Assembly (NCBI GenBank): GCA_019359495.1
Contig: JAHHHF010000073.1
Location: 62,001-126,000 of the forward strand
DNA length: 64,000 nt
Source of the DNA: Goleter apudmare HA4340-LM2
GTDB lineage: Bacteria; Cyanobacteriota; Cyanobacteriia; Cyanobacteriales; Nostocaceae
Direction of reading: 5' to 3'
Positions 18,530 to 27,301 of the stretch are shown in pieces; position 1 is the stretch's first letter; each line of letters opens with the position of its first letter. The notes beneath the pieces were generated by a model. The model was not told the DNA's origin. It was given only the letters and a program-made list of their open reading frames with translations, and ran no database searches. The position numbers and the translations under genes were made by a program.

Positions 18530-20941
18530 ATGATACTAACTTCACGTTGGCTGATTCAGATTACGCACAAATTACGGCATCAGCTGCGTCGTAAAAGTAT
18601 CCAAGTTATTTTGGCTTTGATACTGATTTGTTTAATGGTGCGTTTGATACCTTACTTAGCCCCAATTCGGGCGACAGATATTGTGCAAAATCAGTTAGCG
18701 ATGCAGTTTAGCGATCGCCATAATTTACCATTAGGAACATTACTCACCCGTGATCAAGAGCATACCGCAGTCGTAGCCCTCAATCAGGTTTCTCCCGAAT
18801 TTATCCACGCTATTCTTGCCGCCGAAGATGCTGGCTTCTATCATCATGGGGCGGTGGATACCAAAGCCATCATTCGGGCGATGAAAGAAGCCATTCACGC
18901 CCGGAAGTTTGTTTCTGGTGCTTCCACAATTACCATGCAATTGGCGCGGATGTTAGACCCCGCCCCCCGTACCTTGACAGCGAAACTACGGGAGGTTTGG
19001 CTAGCCTGGCGGTTAGCAGCCGGGATGAATAAAGATGAAATCCTCACTGCATACATCAATCGCTTACCAATGGGAGGTAATATCTATGGCGTAGAAGCCG
19101 CCGCCCGGACTTATTTTGGCTTACCAGCCAGTGATTTAAACCTCGCCCAAGCCAGTCTCCTCGCGGCTATCCCCAATAATCCCACCTACTTCAATCCTTA
19201 CGCCCACCAAGAACGCCTCAAGCAACGGCAAAAATACGTCCTGAATCGAATGGTCAAGGAAGGATATATTAATAATGCGATCGCTAAACGCATATACACA
19301 GAAAAAGTTGTATTTCAGCCTCGTCAACGGGGAATTATCGCCGCACCACACTTTTTATTTTGGCTAGCCAAGCAGCAAAGTGGGGAGGTGGACTTCTCAG
19401 CGAGACGCTACGCGAACGACTCCGCTCAGTCCACCATAAAGAATTCACCCCATCCCCCCATCCCCCCATCCCCCCATCCCGCTTCTATTCGCACCACCAT
19501 AGACCGACCTCTGCAACAATTTGTCCAAGCACAAGCACAACAGGTCATTTCCTCCCTGACTGCTAACAACGTCCACGATGCAGCTGCTTTAGTAATTGAC
19601 AACCACACTGGCGAAGTTTTGGCTTACGTGGGTTCACCTGATTACTTCAACGACGCCAAATTGGGAAGTAACGACGGTGTTCAAGCCTTACGCCAACCGG
19701 GATCTACCCTTAAACCCTTTGTCTATGAATTAGCTTTAGAACAAGCTGTAATTCGCCCAAATACCATTTTGGCTGATATCCCCACCCACTACGCTATCCC
19801 CGGTGCAAAACTCTATAGCCCCCAAGATTACACCCAAACCTTCCTCGGCCCAGTCCGGGTACGCATTGCTTTAGCAAACTCTTTAAACATCCCAGCAGTT
19901 AGGGTGTTAGAAAAAGTTGGTGTACAGACTTTTTTAGACCATCTGCATCAATTAGGCTTTGCACATCTCAATCAAACCCCAGAATATTATGGACTGGGCT
20001 TAACTCTCGGTAGTGGCGAAGTCAACCTCTGGGAACTCGCCCGCGCCTACCTCACCATAGCCCGACAAGGACAAGCCACACCCTTAGTAACTACACTTGC
20101 AAACTCCCCTCCTCCCCCTCCTAGCAATTCCTCTACAACATGGCAAATCATCACCGATATGTTGAGCGATCGCCATGCCCGCGCTACCGCTTTTGGTGTA
20201 AACTCAGTATTAAACTTACCTTTCCCGGCTGCTGTCAAAACTGGCACTTCTTCCAATTTTCGAGATACTTGGACAGTCGGCTTTACCACTGATTACACCG
20301 TCGCTACATGGGTAGGTAATTTCAACGGCGAACCTATGCGCCAAGTGTCAGGAGTTACAGGTGCAGCCCCCTTGTGGAATCGTATTATGCTCCACCTCCA
20401 CGAAAACAAAGAACCCGCAGCTTTCCCACCTCCAAAAGGTGTAATTAAACTGCCTATCTGTGCCATCTCAGGATTAAAACCTACACCAGATTGCACCTCA
20501 GTAGTCCAAGAATATTTTTACCCAGAAGATAAAATCGCCTACGAACAACAAAATAATTTTAATTTACCACCAGAGTATAATGACTGGTTGGCAACACAGC
20601 AACAAACTAATCTAATTACTAGCAAGTTCAGAATTTTATCTCCTCAACAAGGTGACTTATTTTTGCTGTATCCAGGTGAACAGACAGAGCAAAAATTAGA
20701 GTTTAAACTCACAAAAGCAGCATCAGAGCCTGTAGAGTGGTGGCTAAATGGTGAAAAATTAGCCACACAATCAGCTAATTCTTTATTTTGGCAACTCCGT
20801 CCTGGTAAATGGACTTTGGAAGCTAGAAGTGGTGCAATCAGCGACAAAGTTAATTTTCAAGTGCAGTTAGCCACAATCAAACCCACGCGTCGGGGCTTTA
20901 GTGTCGTTAATCCCCAAATGTCAAAGCATTCTCTGCCATAA
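18530..20941 (+). CDS. pbpC: Penicillin-binding protein 1C, bifunctional transglycosylase/transpeptidase
   Basis: The product has 803 residues. A membrane anchor lies at residues 24-46. The GT51 glycosyltransferase follows, with EDAGFYHHGAVD (catalytic Glu) and GASTITMQLARML. The transpeptidase has SxxK as STLK, an SLN motif and KTGTSSNFRDTW. The C-terminal BiPBP_C domain (CAISGLKPTPDC, then about 130 residues) is diagnostic of the 1C class. The enzyme polymerises and cross-links peptidoglycan in the periplasm. Residues ~283-325, between the two catalytic domains, are foreign-looking: a palindromic small dispersed repeat and a CCATCCC heptamer repeat were added in frame. The gene is divergent from the alpha-2-macroglobulin gene, its usual partner. 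Confidence 0.93.
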   Translation: MILTSRWLIQITHKLRHQLRRKSIQVILALILICLMVRLIPYLAPIRATDIVQNQLAMQFSDRHNLPLGTLLTRDQEHTAVVALNQVSPEFIHAILAAEDAGFYHHGAVDTKAIIRAMKEAIHARKFVSGASTITMQLARMLDPAPRTLTAKLREVWLAWRLAAGMNKDEILTAYINRLPMGGNIYGVEAAARTYFGLPASDLNLAQASLLAAIPNNPTYFNPYAHQERLKQRQKYVLNRMVKEGYINNAIAKRIYTEKVVFQPRQRGIIAAPHFLFWLAKQQSGEVDFSARRYANDSAQSTIKNSPHPPIPPSPHPASIRTTIDRPLQQFVQAQAQQVISSLTANNVHDAAALVIDNHTGEVLAYVGSPDYFNDAKLGSNDGVQALRQPGSTLKPFVYELALEQAVIRPNTILADIPTHYAIPGAKLYSPQDYTQTFLGPVRVRIALANSLNIPAVRVLEKVGVQTFLDHLHQLGFAHLNQTPEYYGLGLTLGSGEVNLWELARAYLTIARQGQATPLVTTLANSPPPPPSNSSTTWQIITDMLSDRHARATAFGVNSVLNLPFPAAVKTGTSSNFRDTWTVGFTTDYTVATWVGNFNGEPMRQVSGVTGAAPLWNRIMLHLHENKEPAAFPPPKGVIKLPICAISGLKPTPDCTSVVQEYFYPEDKIAYEQQNNFNLPPEYNDWLATQQQTNLITSKFRILSPQQGDLFLLYPGEQTEQKLEFKLTKAASEPVEWWLNGEKLATQSANSLFWQLRPGKWTLEARSGAISDKVNFQVQLATIKPTRRGFSVVNPQMSKHSLP
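19385..19485. repeat. In-frame small dispersed repeat plus CCATCCC tandem repeat inside pbpC
   Basis: CTTCTCAGCGAGACGCTACG and the following GCGAACGACTCCGCTCAG match the kind of small palindromic dispersed repeat seen throughout Nostoc genomes. They are followed at about 19450-19482 by tandem copies of the heptamer CCATCCC. The reading frame stays open and the segment codes for a Pro/His/Ser-rich linker. Confidence 0.7.
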
Positions 20942-21021
20942 ATTTCTTCTATCTTCAGAAATTTGCCGTTTGGAAATTGATGATATAAATTGAAGCTCAG
21001 GTTTTAGTGAAAAATTGAACT

Positions 21022-21186
21022 ATGACAAATACACAGACTACTTCCAATACTCAGAACAAATCCGCCAAGAAAAAACAACAGTCTTTTTTGCGAATGGATA
21101 TTGGTACTCCTCAAGTACCACTCCGCAAAAGCAAGCCACAAAAGCAACAGCATGAGTTACTTAGTGATTGGGAACACGCTAGTTAA
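21022..21186 (+). CDS. Small basic protein, 54 residues, unknown
   Basis: An ATG-to-TAA frame lies 80 bases after pbpC in the same direction. The product begins MTNTQTTSNTQNKSAKKKQQ and ends LLSDWEHAS. It is rich in Lys and Gln, has no membrane segment and is probably partly disordered. Codon use looks normal for the region. The upstream ribosome-binding site is weak (AAAAATTGAAC). It may be a real small gene co-transcribed with pbpC; no family is recognised. Confidence 0.5.
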   Translation: MTNTQTTSNTQNKSAKKKQQSFLRMDIGTPQVPLRKSKPQKQQHELLSDWEHAS

Positions 21187-21288
21187 TTTATGACTTTAGT
21201 ATTGTGGACGGGTTCATGATTTCCTGGCGGTAAAATTGATATACGACAGAGGTGAAATCAGCGATCCCATCGCATCGCATCTTGATTT

Positions 21289-21507
21289 TTACCCCTCTAC
21301 TCCCTGCAACCAAGCTACCAAATCTCCTGGATTGGTAAAATCTAACAACGCCTCAGCCAACTCTTCTAATTGGCTAGTTTGTAATTGACTAATTTGTGCT
21401 TCTAACTCAGGTATCACCACACCAACTTTGCGGTTAAGCTGGCGCATAATTAGTTCTAGCTTTCCCTCTTGTCGTCCTTGTAATTGCCAACTCGTAACAA
21501 TTTCCAT
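21289..21507 (-). pseudogene. DUF4351 fragment, likely split C-terminus of the upstream Rpn gene
   Basis: The 72-residue frame begins MEIVTSWQLQGRQEGKLELI and ends with LLDFTNPGDLVAWLQ, the DUF4351 pattern. In filamentous cyanobacteria this domain normally forms the C-terminus of Rpn/PD-(D/E)XK nuclease-like proteins. Here it starts 2 bases past the stop of the Rpn frame, in the -1 frame. Reading AAA CAA AAG GTA GTT ATG through the junction would fuse the two. A one-base frameshift therefore probably broke one gene, although separate translation from the ATG at 21507 is possible. Confidence 0.65.
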
Positions 21508-21509
21508 AA

Positions 21510-22190
21510 CTACCTTTTGTTTAACTGTTCAAATTTAGCAATCTCAGTTTTAAAAATCTTTTCTTCTGCTGCATTGAGTTTGAGATAGGTGTCAACAAAA
21601 CCGGAAATCATTTTCATCCTGGCTGGATCTAAGCGTAAAGTAGCCAATAAACGCAAACATTCAGACTTGACTTGCGGACGTTCTGAGGCTGCTATATTCA
21701 TTTTAGCCATGAGAGCACTGGCTACGGGGTTTTCTTGTTGTAAAAAGTCCCGCCAGTTTAGTTGATTGAGTTGAACTACCCCATAGTTAAATTCTAGAAC
21801 CGTTTTATCGGGAAATTCTACACGGTAAATATTTGTTTGAAGTGTGCGCGGTGTGTCGTAAGAAAAAATGACAATTGGATACACAGGCAATGCGTATTTT
21901 TCAAACAATCGCGCAAAATATCGCAACATGCGCCGTCCAAAATCAGCTTGGGGATATGATTGGTTTTCGATATGCACAAGAAAAAAAGTATCTTGCTCTC
22001 TAAATCGTATTTGTACTACTAAATCAGCTTCGTATTGTTCACCAGCCGTAACATCGGTAAATACTTCCTTGTCCAGAAACTTCAATGATTCTGGTTCTAG
22101 ATAAGCAATTACCTGGGGAAAAAATAGTTCTAAAAATTCAATAAAAAATGTAGAAATTAGTTCTTTAAATAAACGGTCATGGTCAATCAT
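21510..22190 (-). pseudogene. Rpn/PD-(D/E)XK nuclease family protein, separated from its DUF4351 tail
   Basis: The 226-residue frame starts MIDHDRLFKELISTFFIEFL, the usual N-terminus of the Rpn (transposase_31/PD-(D/E)XK) family. The nuclease core shows D (TAGEQYEADLVVQ) and a VHIENQSYPQADF stretch in place of the ExK/Q motif. Related proteins promote recombination or act in mobile-element biology. The frame ends LNKR-stop exactly where homologues continue into DUF4351 (see 21289-21507), so the protein lacks its C-terminal ~75 residues. The nuclease core itself is intact and could still fold. Confidence 0.7.
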
Positions 22191-22519
22191 GTAGATATCA
22201 TCTCAATGGTTCCATTTTCTCACAAGCCCTGCTTCTCTAGTTTCCACAAAATCCAACATTGATGTCCACTAAACGAGCCAACCCTCAGCGTTACTTTGCG
22301 TTTACTTTGTGTTCCTCTGCGTTTAAAGGATTATGATTTTACGCAAAGTTTAGCGATATTCTCTACTGTTGATATTTTTTAATCAACGCCACAGCTTGTT
22401 GATGCAACTGTGTATTTGCTTGTTGCCGCAGTAGTTCAGAAATTCCTCTTAGGGAACATCCACAGTCTTTCGGTAAAACTGATATGCGATCGCTACCATG
22501 CCTCTAGGCGTGAACATGC
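22191..22519. other. Spacer with protein-tail remnant and short repeat
   Basis: On the minus strand (about 22505-22378) a frame without a start ends ISELLRQQANTQLHQQAVAL then IKKYQQ-stop; it looks like the tail of a lost gene. At 22456-22495 lies a ~40-bp motif (CATCCACAGTCTTTCGGTAAA with a nearby GATATGCGATCGCT) repeated at 24702-24746 and 24831-24876, on the other side of the protease gene. Confidence 0.4.
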
Positions 22520-24640
22520 CTATTCCAGTTTTCTGATTTGATTGAGTGCATTCTGAAAATCATCTTTTTTGTCTTGTTGCTGATAAAGCTCTGCGGCTTT
22601 TTGGAAATCTACAATCGCCCCTTGCTTTTCTCCTAATTGTCGGCGGACAACACCTCGGTTGTAGTAGGCAGTAGCATATTTGGGGTCAATCTCGATGGCT
22701 CTGGTGAAATCAGCGATCGCTCCAGATTTGTCTCCTAATTGTCGGCGGGCAATACCTCGGTTGTTGTAGGCATTAGCATATTTGGGGTCAATCTCGATGG
22801 CTCTGGTGTAATCAGCGATCGCTCCAGATTTGTCTCCTAAATCCCAGCGGGCAATACCTCGGTTGTTGTAGGCTGCGGCATATTTGGGGTCAATCTCGAT
22901 GGCTCTGGTGTAATCAGCGATCGCTCCAGATTTGTCTCCTAAATCCGAGCGGGCATTACCTCGGCCGAGGTAGGCATTAGCATTTTTGGGGTCAATCTCG
23001 ATGGCTCTGGTGTAATCAGCGATCGCTCCAGATTTGTTTCCTAAATCCGAGCGGGCATTACCTCGGTTGTAGTAGGCTAGGGCATTTTTGGGGTCAATCT
23101 CGATGGCTCTGGTGTAATCAGCGATCGCTCCAGATTTGTCTCCTAAATCCGAGCGGGCAAAACCTCGGTTGTTGTAGGCATTAGCATTTTTGGGGTCAAT
23201 CTCGATGGCTCTGGTGTAATCAGTGATCGCTCCAGATTTGTCTCCTAATTGTAGGCGGGCAATACCTCGGTTGTAGTAGGCATAAGCATTTTTGGGGTCA
23301 ATCTCGATGGCTCTGGTGTAATCAGCGATTGCTCCAGATTTGTCTCCTAATTGTAGGCGGGCAATACCTCGGTTGTAGTAGGCTGCGGCATCTTTGGGGT
23401 CAATCTCGATGGCTCTGGTGTAATCAGCGATTGCTCCAGATTTGTCTCCTAATTGTAGGCGGGCAAAACCTCGGTTGTTGTAGGCATTAGCATTTTTGGG
23501 GTCAATCTCGATAGCTCTGGTGAAATCAGCGATTGCTCCAGATTTGTCTCCTAATTGTAGGCGGGCAATACCTCGGTTGTAGTAGGCATAAACATATTTG
23601 GGGTCAATCTCGATGGCTCTGGTGTAATCAGCGATTGCTCCAGATTTGTTTCCTAAATCCGAGCGGGCACTACCTCGGTTGTAGTAGGCATAAGCATTTT
23701 TGGGGTCAATCTCGATGGCTCTGGTGAAATCAGCGATCGCTCCAGATTTGTCTCCTAAATCCCAGCGGGCAATACCTCGGTTGTTGTAGGCATAAACATA
23801 TTTGGGGTCAATCTCGATGGCTCTGGTGTAATCAGCGATTGCGCCTCTGAAGTTTCTTTGCTGATATTTCTCGTTGCCTTTGATGTAGAAATCGTCTGCT
23901 TTTGGTGCAGATGCAACATTGATGCTTGGCAGATTCACACCCAAATCTATCCCTGCTGCTGACATCTGCTGTGCGACTGAATAGATGGTCGTCCCTATCC
24001 CTGTAATAATTTTACTCTGGCTTTTGTCACTGATTTGTTGTTCATCGGCTCTGCCGTGGACTGCTACTACTTCTCCTTGATCATTGAGTACTGCACCACC
24101 ACTTGTACCTTTTAATGTCGGCACATCATAGATAATGTTATAACCATCACGCTGTGGTGTGCCGTTAGCATAGACTCTGCCATCTCTGAAAAAGAAAAAG
24201 TCCGGGTTGTCAATATTTGCTGTTTTCGCTGGAAAACCGACAACGTAAACAGTAGTGCGGCGTGTAGCTTTATCGGAATTGCCCATCTTGGCAATGTTGT
24301 AAGTTCTGCTACTACTAAACTCTAAAATTGCCAAGTCTTTGTTTGCTAAGGGCTTGATTGATGTGATGGCGTTGCTTTGCCCATCTGGTGTGACTATTTG
24401 ATATTTTTGACCACCCTTGACCACGTGATAGGCTGTGAGTACTTTGTAATTGTTGCCACCGCGTTTAATAATAATTCCTGAACCGGAATCGGTGGAGTTT
24501 TGACTGTTAACAATTCTGACTGTAATATTTTGAGCGATTTTTTCGATTTCTGCTTCTGATAGCTGCGCTACAGCGACTTGCTGCACCAACATTATTGATG
24601 CGCCAATTAATAGTGGTGAAAGTGCGTGATAATATTTCAT
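22520..24640 (-). CDS. Secreted trypsin-like serine protease with 13 TPR units
   Basis: The product has 706 residues. A signal peptide of 25 residues ends VAVAQ. A trypsin-like (S1C/DegP-type) domain at about residues 30-225 has the triad His (TAYHVV), Asp (NKDLAILEF) and Ser (GTSGGAVL). There is no PDZ domain. From about residue 245 to 690 there are 13 units of 34 residues with TPR signature (YNRGIARLQLGDKSGAIADY, then TRAIEIDPK). Most are almost identical in DNA as well as protein, so the array has been copied or homogenised recently. It should cleave or chaperone proteins in the periplasm, with TPRs as the binding scaffold. A COP23 gene lies upstream on the same strand, and a second trypsin-like protease lies at 27284. 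Confidence 0.9.
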   Translation of the reverse strand: MKYYHALSPLLIGASIMLVQQVAVAQLSEAEIEKIAQNITVRIVNSQNSTDSGSGIIIKRGGNNYKVLTAYHVVKGGQKYQIVTPDGQSNAITSIKPLANKDLAILEFSSSRTYNIAKMGNSDKATRRTTVYVVGFPAKTANIDNPDFFFFRDGRVYANGTPQRDGYNIIYDVPTLKGTSGGAVLNDQGEVVAVHGRADEQQISDKSQSKIITGIGTTIYSVAQQMSAAGIDLGVNLPSINVASAPKADDFYIKGNEKYQQRNFRGAIADYTRAIEIDPKYVYAYNNRGIARWDLGDKSGAIADFTRAIEIDPKNAYAYYNRGSARSDLGNKSGAIADYTRAIEIDPKYVYAYYNRGIARLQLGDKSGAIADFTRAIEIDPKNANAYNNRGFARLQLGDKSGAIADYTRAIEIDPKDAAAYYNRGIARLQLGDKSGAIADYTRAIEIDPKNAYAYYNRGIARLQLGDKSGAITDYTRAIEIDPKNANAYNNRGFARSDLGDKSGAIADYTRAIEIDPKNALAYYNRGNARSDLGNKSGAIADYTRAIEIDPKNANAYLGRGNARSDLGDKSGAIADYTRAIEIDPKYAAAYNNRGIARWDLGDKSGAIADYTRAIEIDPKYANAYNNRGIARRQLGDKSGAIADFTRAIEIDPKYATAYYNRGVVRRQLGEKQGAIVDFQKAAELYQQQDKKDDFQNALNQIRKLE
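22640..23870. repeat. Array of ~102-bp tandem repeats encoding TPRs, each carrying a HIP1-type octamer
   Basis: The 34-residue units are repeated at DNA level with only scattered differences. The Ala-Ile-Ala codons in each unit read GCGATCGC (the HIP1 octamer) or GCGATTGC, so the genome-wide octamer is multiplied by the array. Confidence 0.85.
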
Positions 24641-24701
24641 CTCTTTGAATAATAATATGTATTAACTGGGCATGGGGAAATTAGCAATAATTCCCCGTAG
24701 G

Positions 24702-24876
24702 GGCACGGCGTCCAGAGTCTTTCGGTAAAACCAACATGGGATCGCTGTTCCGTGGGTGGGTGGGGAAATTGGTGTGCGATCGCTTTTGGGATTTACATGG
24801 GTTTGTGAATATTTTTCCTCGTGGGGGGTGGGCACGGCGTCCACAGTTTTTCGGTGAAATCGATATATTATCGGTG
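24702..24876. repeat. Two copies of a ~45-bp dispersed motif
   Basis: CACGGCGTCCAGAGTCTTTC at 24703 and CACGGCGTCCACAGTTTTTC at 24833 are close copies, each followed by GGT(A/G)AAA and a GATCGCT- or ATCGGTGCT-like end. A third, shorter copy is at 22456-22495. They surround the 5' side of the protease-TPR gene. Confidence 0.55.
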
Positions 24877-24915
24877 CTGTGCCCCTACATTTGGGTTGGT
24901 GCTGTTCCTACCGTT

Positions 24916-25482
24916 TTATCTTGCAGGTTGTACGTTCTCTAAAAACGTATCAAAATCAACATATATTTGCGTATTATCACCGTTTTGATTTTGAATTCTT
25001 CCCGACGCTAAACCACGCTGATCTAGCAGCGCCTCCGCCGCCTTCCTGGGGTTAGAGCCACGTCTAAGGGTAAATAATACAGTTCTACTGGTGCAAGTAT
25101 CGTTTGTACTTGCACCAGCACAAACTACAGGATAGCCATTCATAGTCCCAGAGATGATAGTTCTGAGATTACCACTGTCATAGTTCTGTTGAAACCTACG
25201 GGATACTTCCCGACAGCGTTGCAGAGGCGACAACTTAGAAGAGTAGAATTTTTCGTTACCCCAACGAATTATTGGTATTTCTCTTCTATCTCCTGTACGC
25301 ACAAACGTTGCTGGTTTACCCTGATTCATCGCACACTTGAAAGTCTGGCGGCTAGCATAGCTGGGTTGAGATGTCATGACAGTTGCGCTAAGTGCTATGA
25401 CTAGAGCCATGCCAGAAACTTTAGTAACCTTTGTCAATGTAGAACTAACTAATCTGCTAACCATAAATTTATGAGTTTGCAA
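24916..25482 (-). CDS. COP23 domain protein, secreted
   Basis: The product has 188 residues. A signal peptide runs to about residue 43 (QPSYASRQ); the ATG at 25464 (MVSRLV) would give a shorter, more usual signal. The mature part has the COP23 pattern: FKCAMNQGKPATFVRTG, PIIRWG, LSPLQRCREVSRRFQ, VVCAG and a GGxCTxRTVLFTL-like stretch with three or more Cys. COP23 is a membrane-associated protein first described as circadian-oscillating in a unicellular cyanobacterium; its biochemical role is unknown. It is on the same strand as and upstream of the trypsin-like protease-TPR gene, a common association for this family. Confidence 0.85.
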   Translation of the reverse strand: MQTHKFMVSRLVSSTLTKVTKVSGMALVIALSATVMTSQPSYASRQTFKCAMNQGKPATFVRTGDRREIPIIRWGNEKFYSSKLSPLQRCREVSRRFQQNYDSGNLRTIISGTMNGYPVVCAGASTNDTCTSRTVLFTLRRGSNPRKAAEALLDQRGLASGRIQNQNGDNTQIYVDFDTFLENVQPAR

Positions 25483-25885
25483 CTACTGAAATCAAGTATA
25501 AGTTAAAGTATTATGGGAATATACATACCCACATACCGAATTTACAACAATTTGGAATAATACTTACGCATATCAATAAAATTAAAGGTTTCCAATGAAG
25601 AAAGTATAAATATAGCAATCCTATTTCAGTTGTGAAAAATATCGGTTTTGGCTGTTGACTGTCAACAGTTAACAGTCAACAACCCTACATGTAAGATTTT
25701 ACAAATCATTTAGGATTGCTATAGCTGTTACTGCTTTGTTAAAATCATGTCAAAAACCATGGTAGTTTCCAAGAAACTTTGTCAAAAGCCGATAACTACA
25801 CTCGTATTAAGTAAACTTTATTGTAAGTACATGAAAATTTTTCTTGATTTTATTATTAAGTTTATAAATATTGGGCACGTTAACT
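25483..25885. other. Spacer with MITE-like inverted repeat element
   Basis: Divergent spacer between the COP23 gene and the kinase gene. It holds the element at 25611-25723 and otherwise AT-rich DNA without an open frame. Confidence 0.4.
25611..25723. repeat. 113-bp element with inverted ends
   Basis: The element starts TATAGCAATCCTAT and ends TTAGGATTGCTATA, so the termini are inverted repeats. Inside is a nested palindrome around GTTGACTGTCAACAGTTAAC followed by AGTCAAC. It encodes nothing. Size and structure fit a miniature inverted-repeat element or a structured dispersed repeat. Confidence 0.6.
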
Positions 25886-27301
25886 ATGAGCCAACTTAAT
25901 GGACGTTACCAAATTCTCGAACAAATCGGCAAAGGGGGGTTTGGTGTGACATTCCTAGCTAAGGATATCCTACGTCCAGGGAGTCCTGAGTGTGTGGTTA
26001 AGCAATTTAAACCACTATTGAGCGATCCAAAAGCTTTACAGCACGCGGAACGATTGTTTAACAATGAAGCAATTATCCAAGAAAACTTAGGAAAGCATGA
26101 CCAAATACCCCGACTTTTAGCTTATTTTGAAGAAAACCAAGAATTTTATTTAGTTCAAGAATACATCAAAGGTCATGATTTAACAACAGAATTAGTTCCT
26201 GGAAAAAAGCTGCATGAAGCTGATGTAATTGCACTTTTAATCGATATTTTAGAAGTTTTAAAATTTGTCCATGAACAAAACGTAATTCACAGAGATATCA
26301 AACCCTCAAACATCATCCGACGACAAGATGGCAAAATTGTATTAATTGACTTTGGTGCAGTCAAACAAATTAGTACCCAAATAGTTAATCTTCAAGGACA
26401 AAGGACTGTAACTATTGCCATAGGTACTCCCGGCTATATGCCGAATGAACAGACCGCTGGTGAGCCAAATTTTAGCAGTGATATTTATGCCTTAGGAATT
26501 ATTGGTATTCAAGCTCTGACGGGACTGCTACCACATCAATTTCCAAAAGATTCTGAGACGAGGGAAATTGTTTGGCGTAATCAAACACAGGTTGGCTCAA
26601 AACTAGCATCTGTTTTAGATAAAATGGTGTGTTTTGACTGTCGTCAGCGTTATCAATCAGCAGAGTTAGTATTACAAGCACTGCAAGAACTATCGCCTAA
26701 ATCATCCTCAAAAGTTCTTCCTCCACCACCCCCACAATTGTGGAAATGGCTAATTCCTAGCATAGCAATAGCCGCAACTATTACAGTTATTACCATTACT
26801 CAATTCTCCAAAAATTCATCATCTCCAGCTTTAGAATTTTCCCCCTATGAAGATGCCGAATTAAACATCAAAATTCAATATCCCACAAAGCCTGATGTTG
26901 AAGCCTGGGTTAGGCAAGATTTAGGAAACCCAGTTACAGGGGAATTGGTTAAATTTTCATCTCCCAAGCAAAGTCCAACAGATAATTTTCAAGAACAGCT
27001 AACAATCAAAGTTGAGAATTTTTCTGGCACATTAGAAGATGCTAAAAACGAATTTATTCAAGAAATTAAATCTTCCACAAATTCTCAAGATATTATTAGC
27101 GACATAGCTACTTTGTCCCATAAACAAGCATATCAATTAATTTACACTGTCCAAGATGGAGAAGATAAGTTTAAGAATTTGCGGATTTGGACTTTAAAAG
27201 GCGATAAGGCATATATAATTATTTACACGGCTGCAATAGATGATTATGAAAAATTTCTCCCCACTGCCAAAAAAATGATTGCATCATTTCAAATTAACTA
27301 A
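25886..27301 (+). CDS. Membrane-anchored Ser/Thr protein kinase with PsbP-like C-terminus
   Basis: The product has 471 residues from the ATG at 25886; a TTG at 25871 would add five. The Hanks-type kinase domain (residues ~8-270) is complete: GKGGFGVTF, the VVKQFK lysine, HRDIKPSN, and IDFGAVK for DFG. A short proline linker and one transmembrane helix (about residues 285-305, LIPSIAIAATITVITI) follow. The outer domain (~310-471) begins SPYEDAELNIKIQYP and has the pattern of a PsbP-like/cyanobacterial sensor domain. The kinase should sit in the cytoplasmic membrane with this domain outside. Its last 18 bases overlap the convergent protease gene. Confidence 0.9.
   Translation: MSQLNGRYQILEQIGKGGFGVTFLAKDILRPGSPECVVKQFKPLLSDPKALQHAERLFNNEAIIQENLGKHDQIPRLLAYFEENQEFYLVQEYIKGHDLTTELVPGKKLHEADVIALLIDILEVLKFVHEQNVIHRDIKPSNIIRRQDGKIVLIDFGAVKQISTQIVNLQGQRTVTIAIGTPGYMPNEQTAGEPNFSSDIYALGIIGIQALTGLLPHQFPKDSETREIVWRNQTQVGSKLASVLDKMVCFDCRQRYQSAELVLQALQELSPKSSSKVLPPPPPQLWKWLIPSIAIAATITVITITQFSKNSSSPALEFSPYEDAELNIKIQYPTKPDVEAWVRQDLGNPVTGELVKFSSPKQSPTDNFQEQLTIKVENFSGTLEDAKNEFIQEIKSSTNSQDIISDIATLSHKQAYQLIYTVQDGEDKFKNLRIWTLKGDKAYIIIYTAAIDDYEKFLPTAKKMIASFQIN

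Noticed and set aside
23533-23727. Open frames on the opposite strand of the TPR repeats
   Set aside because: They are produced by the periodicity of the TPR-coding repeats and have no start signals.
22640-23870. CRISPR-like regular repeat array
   Set aside because: The repeat period is 102 bases, all of it coding for TPRs, with no spacers; it is not a CRISPR array.
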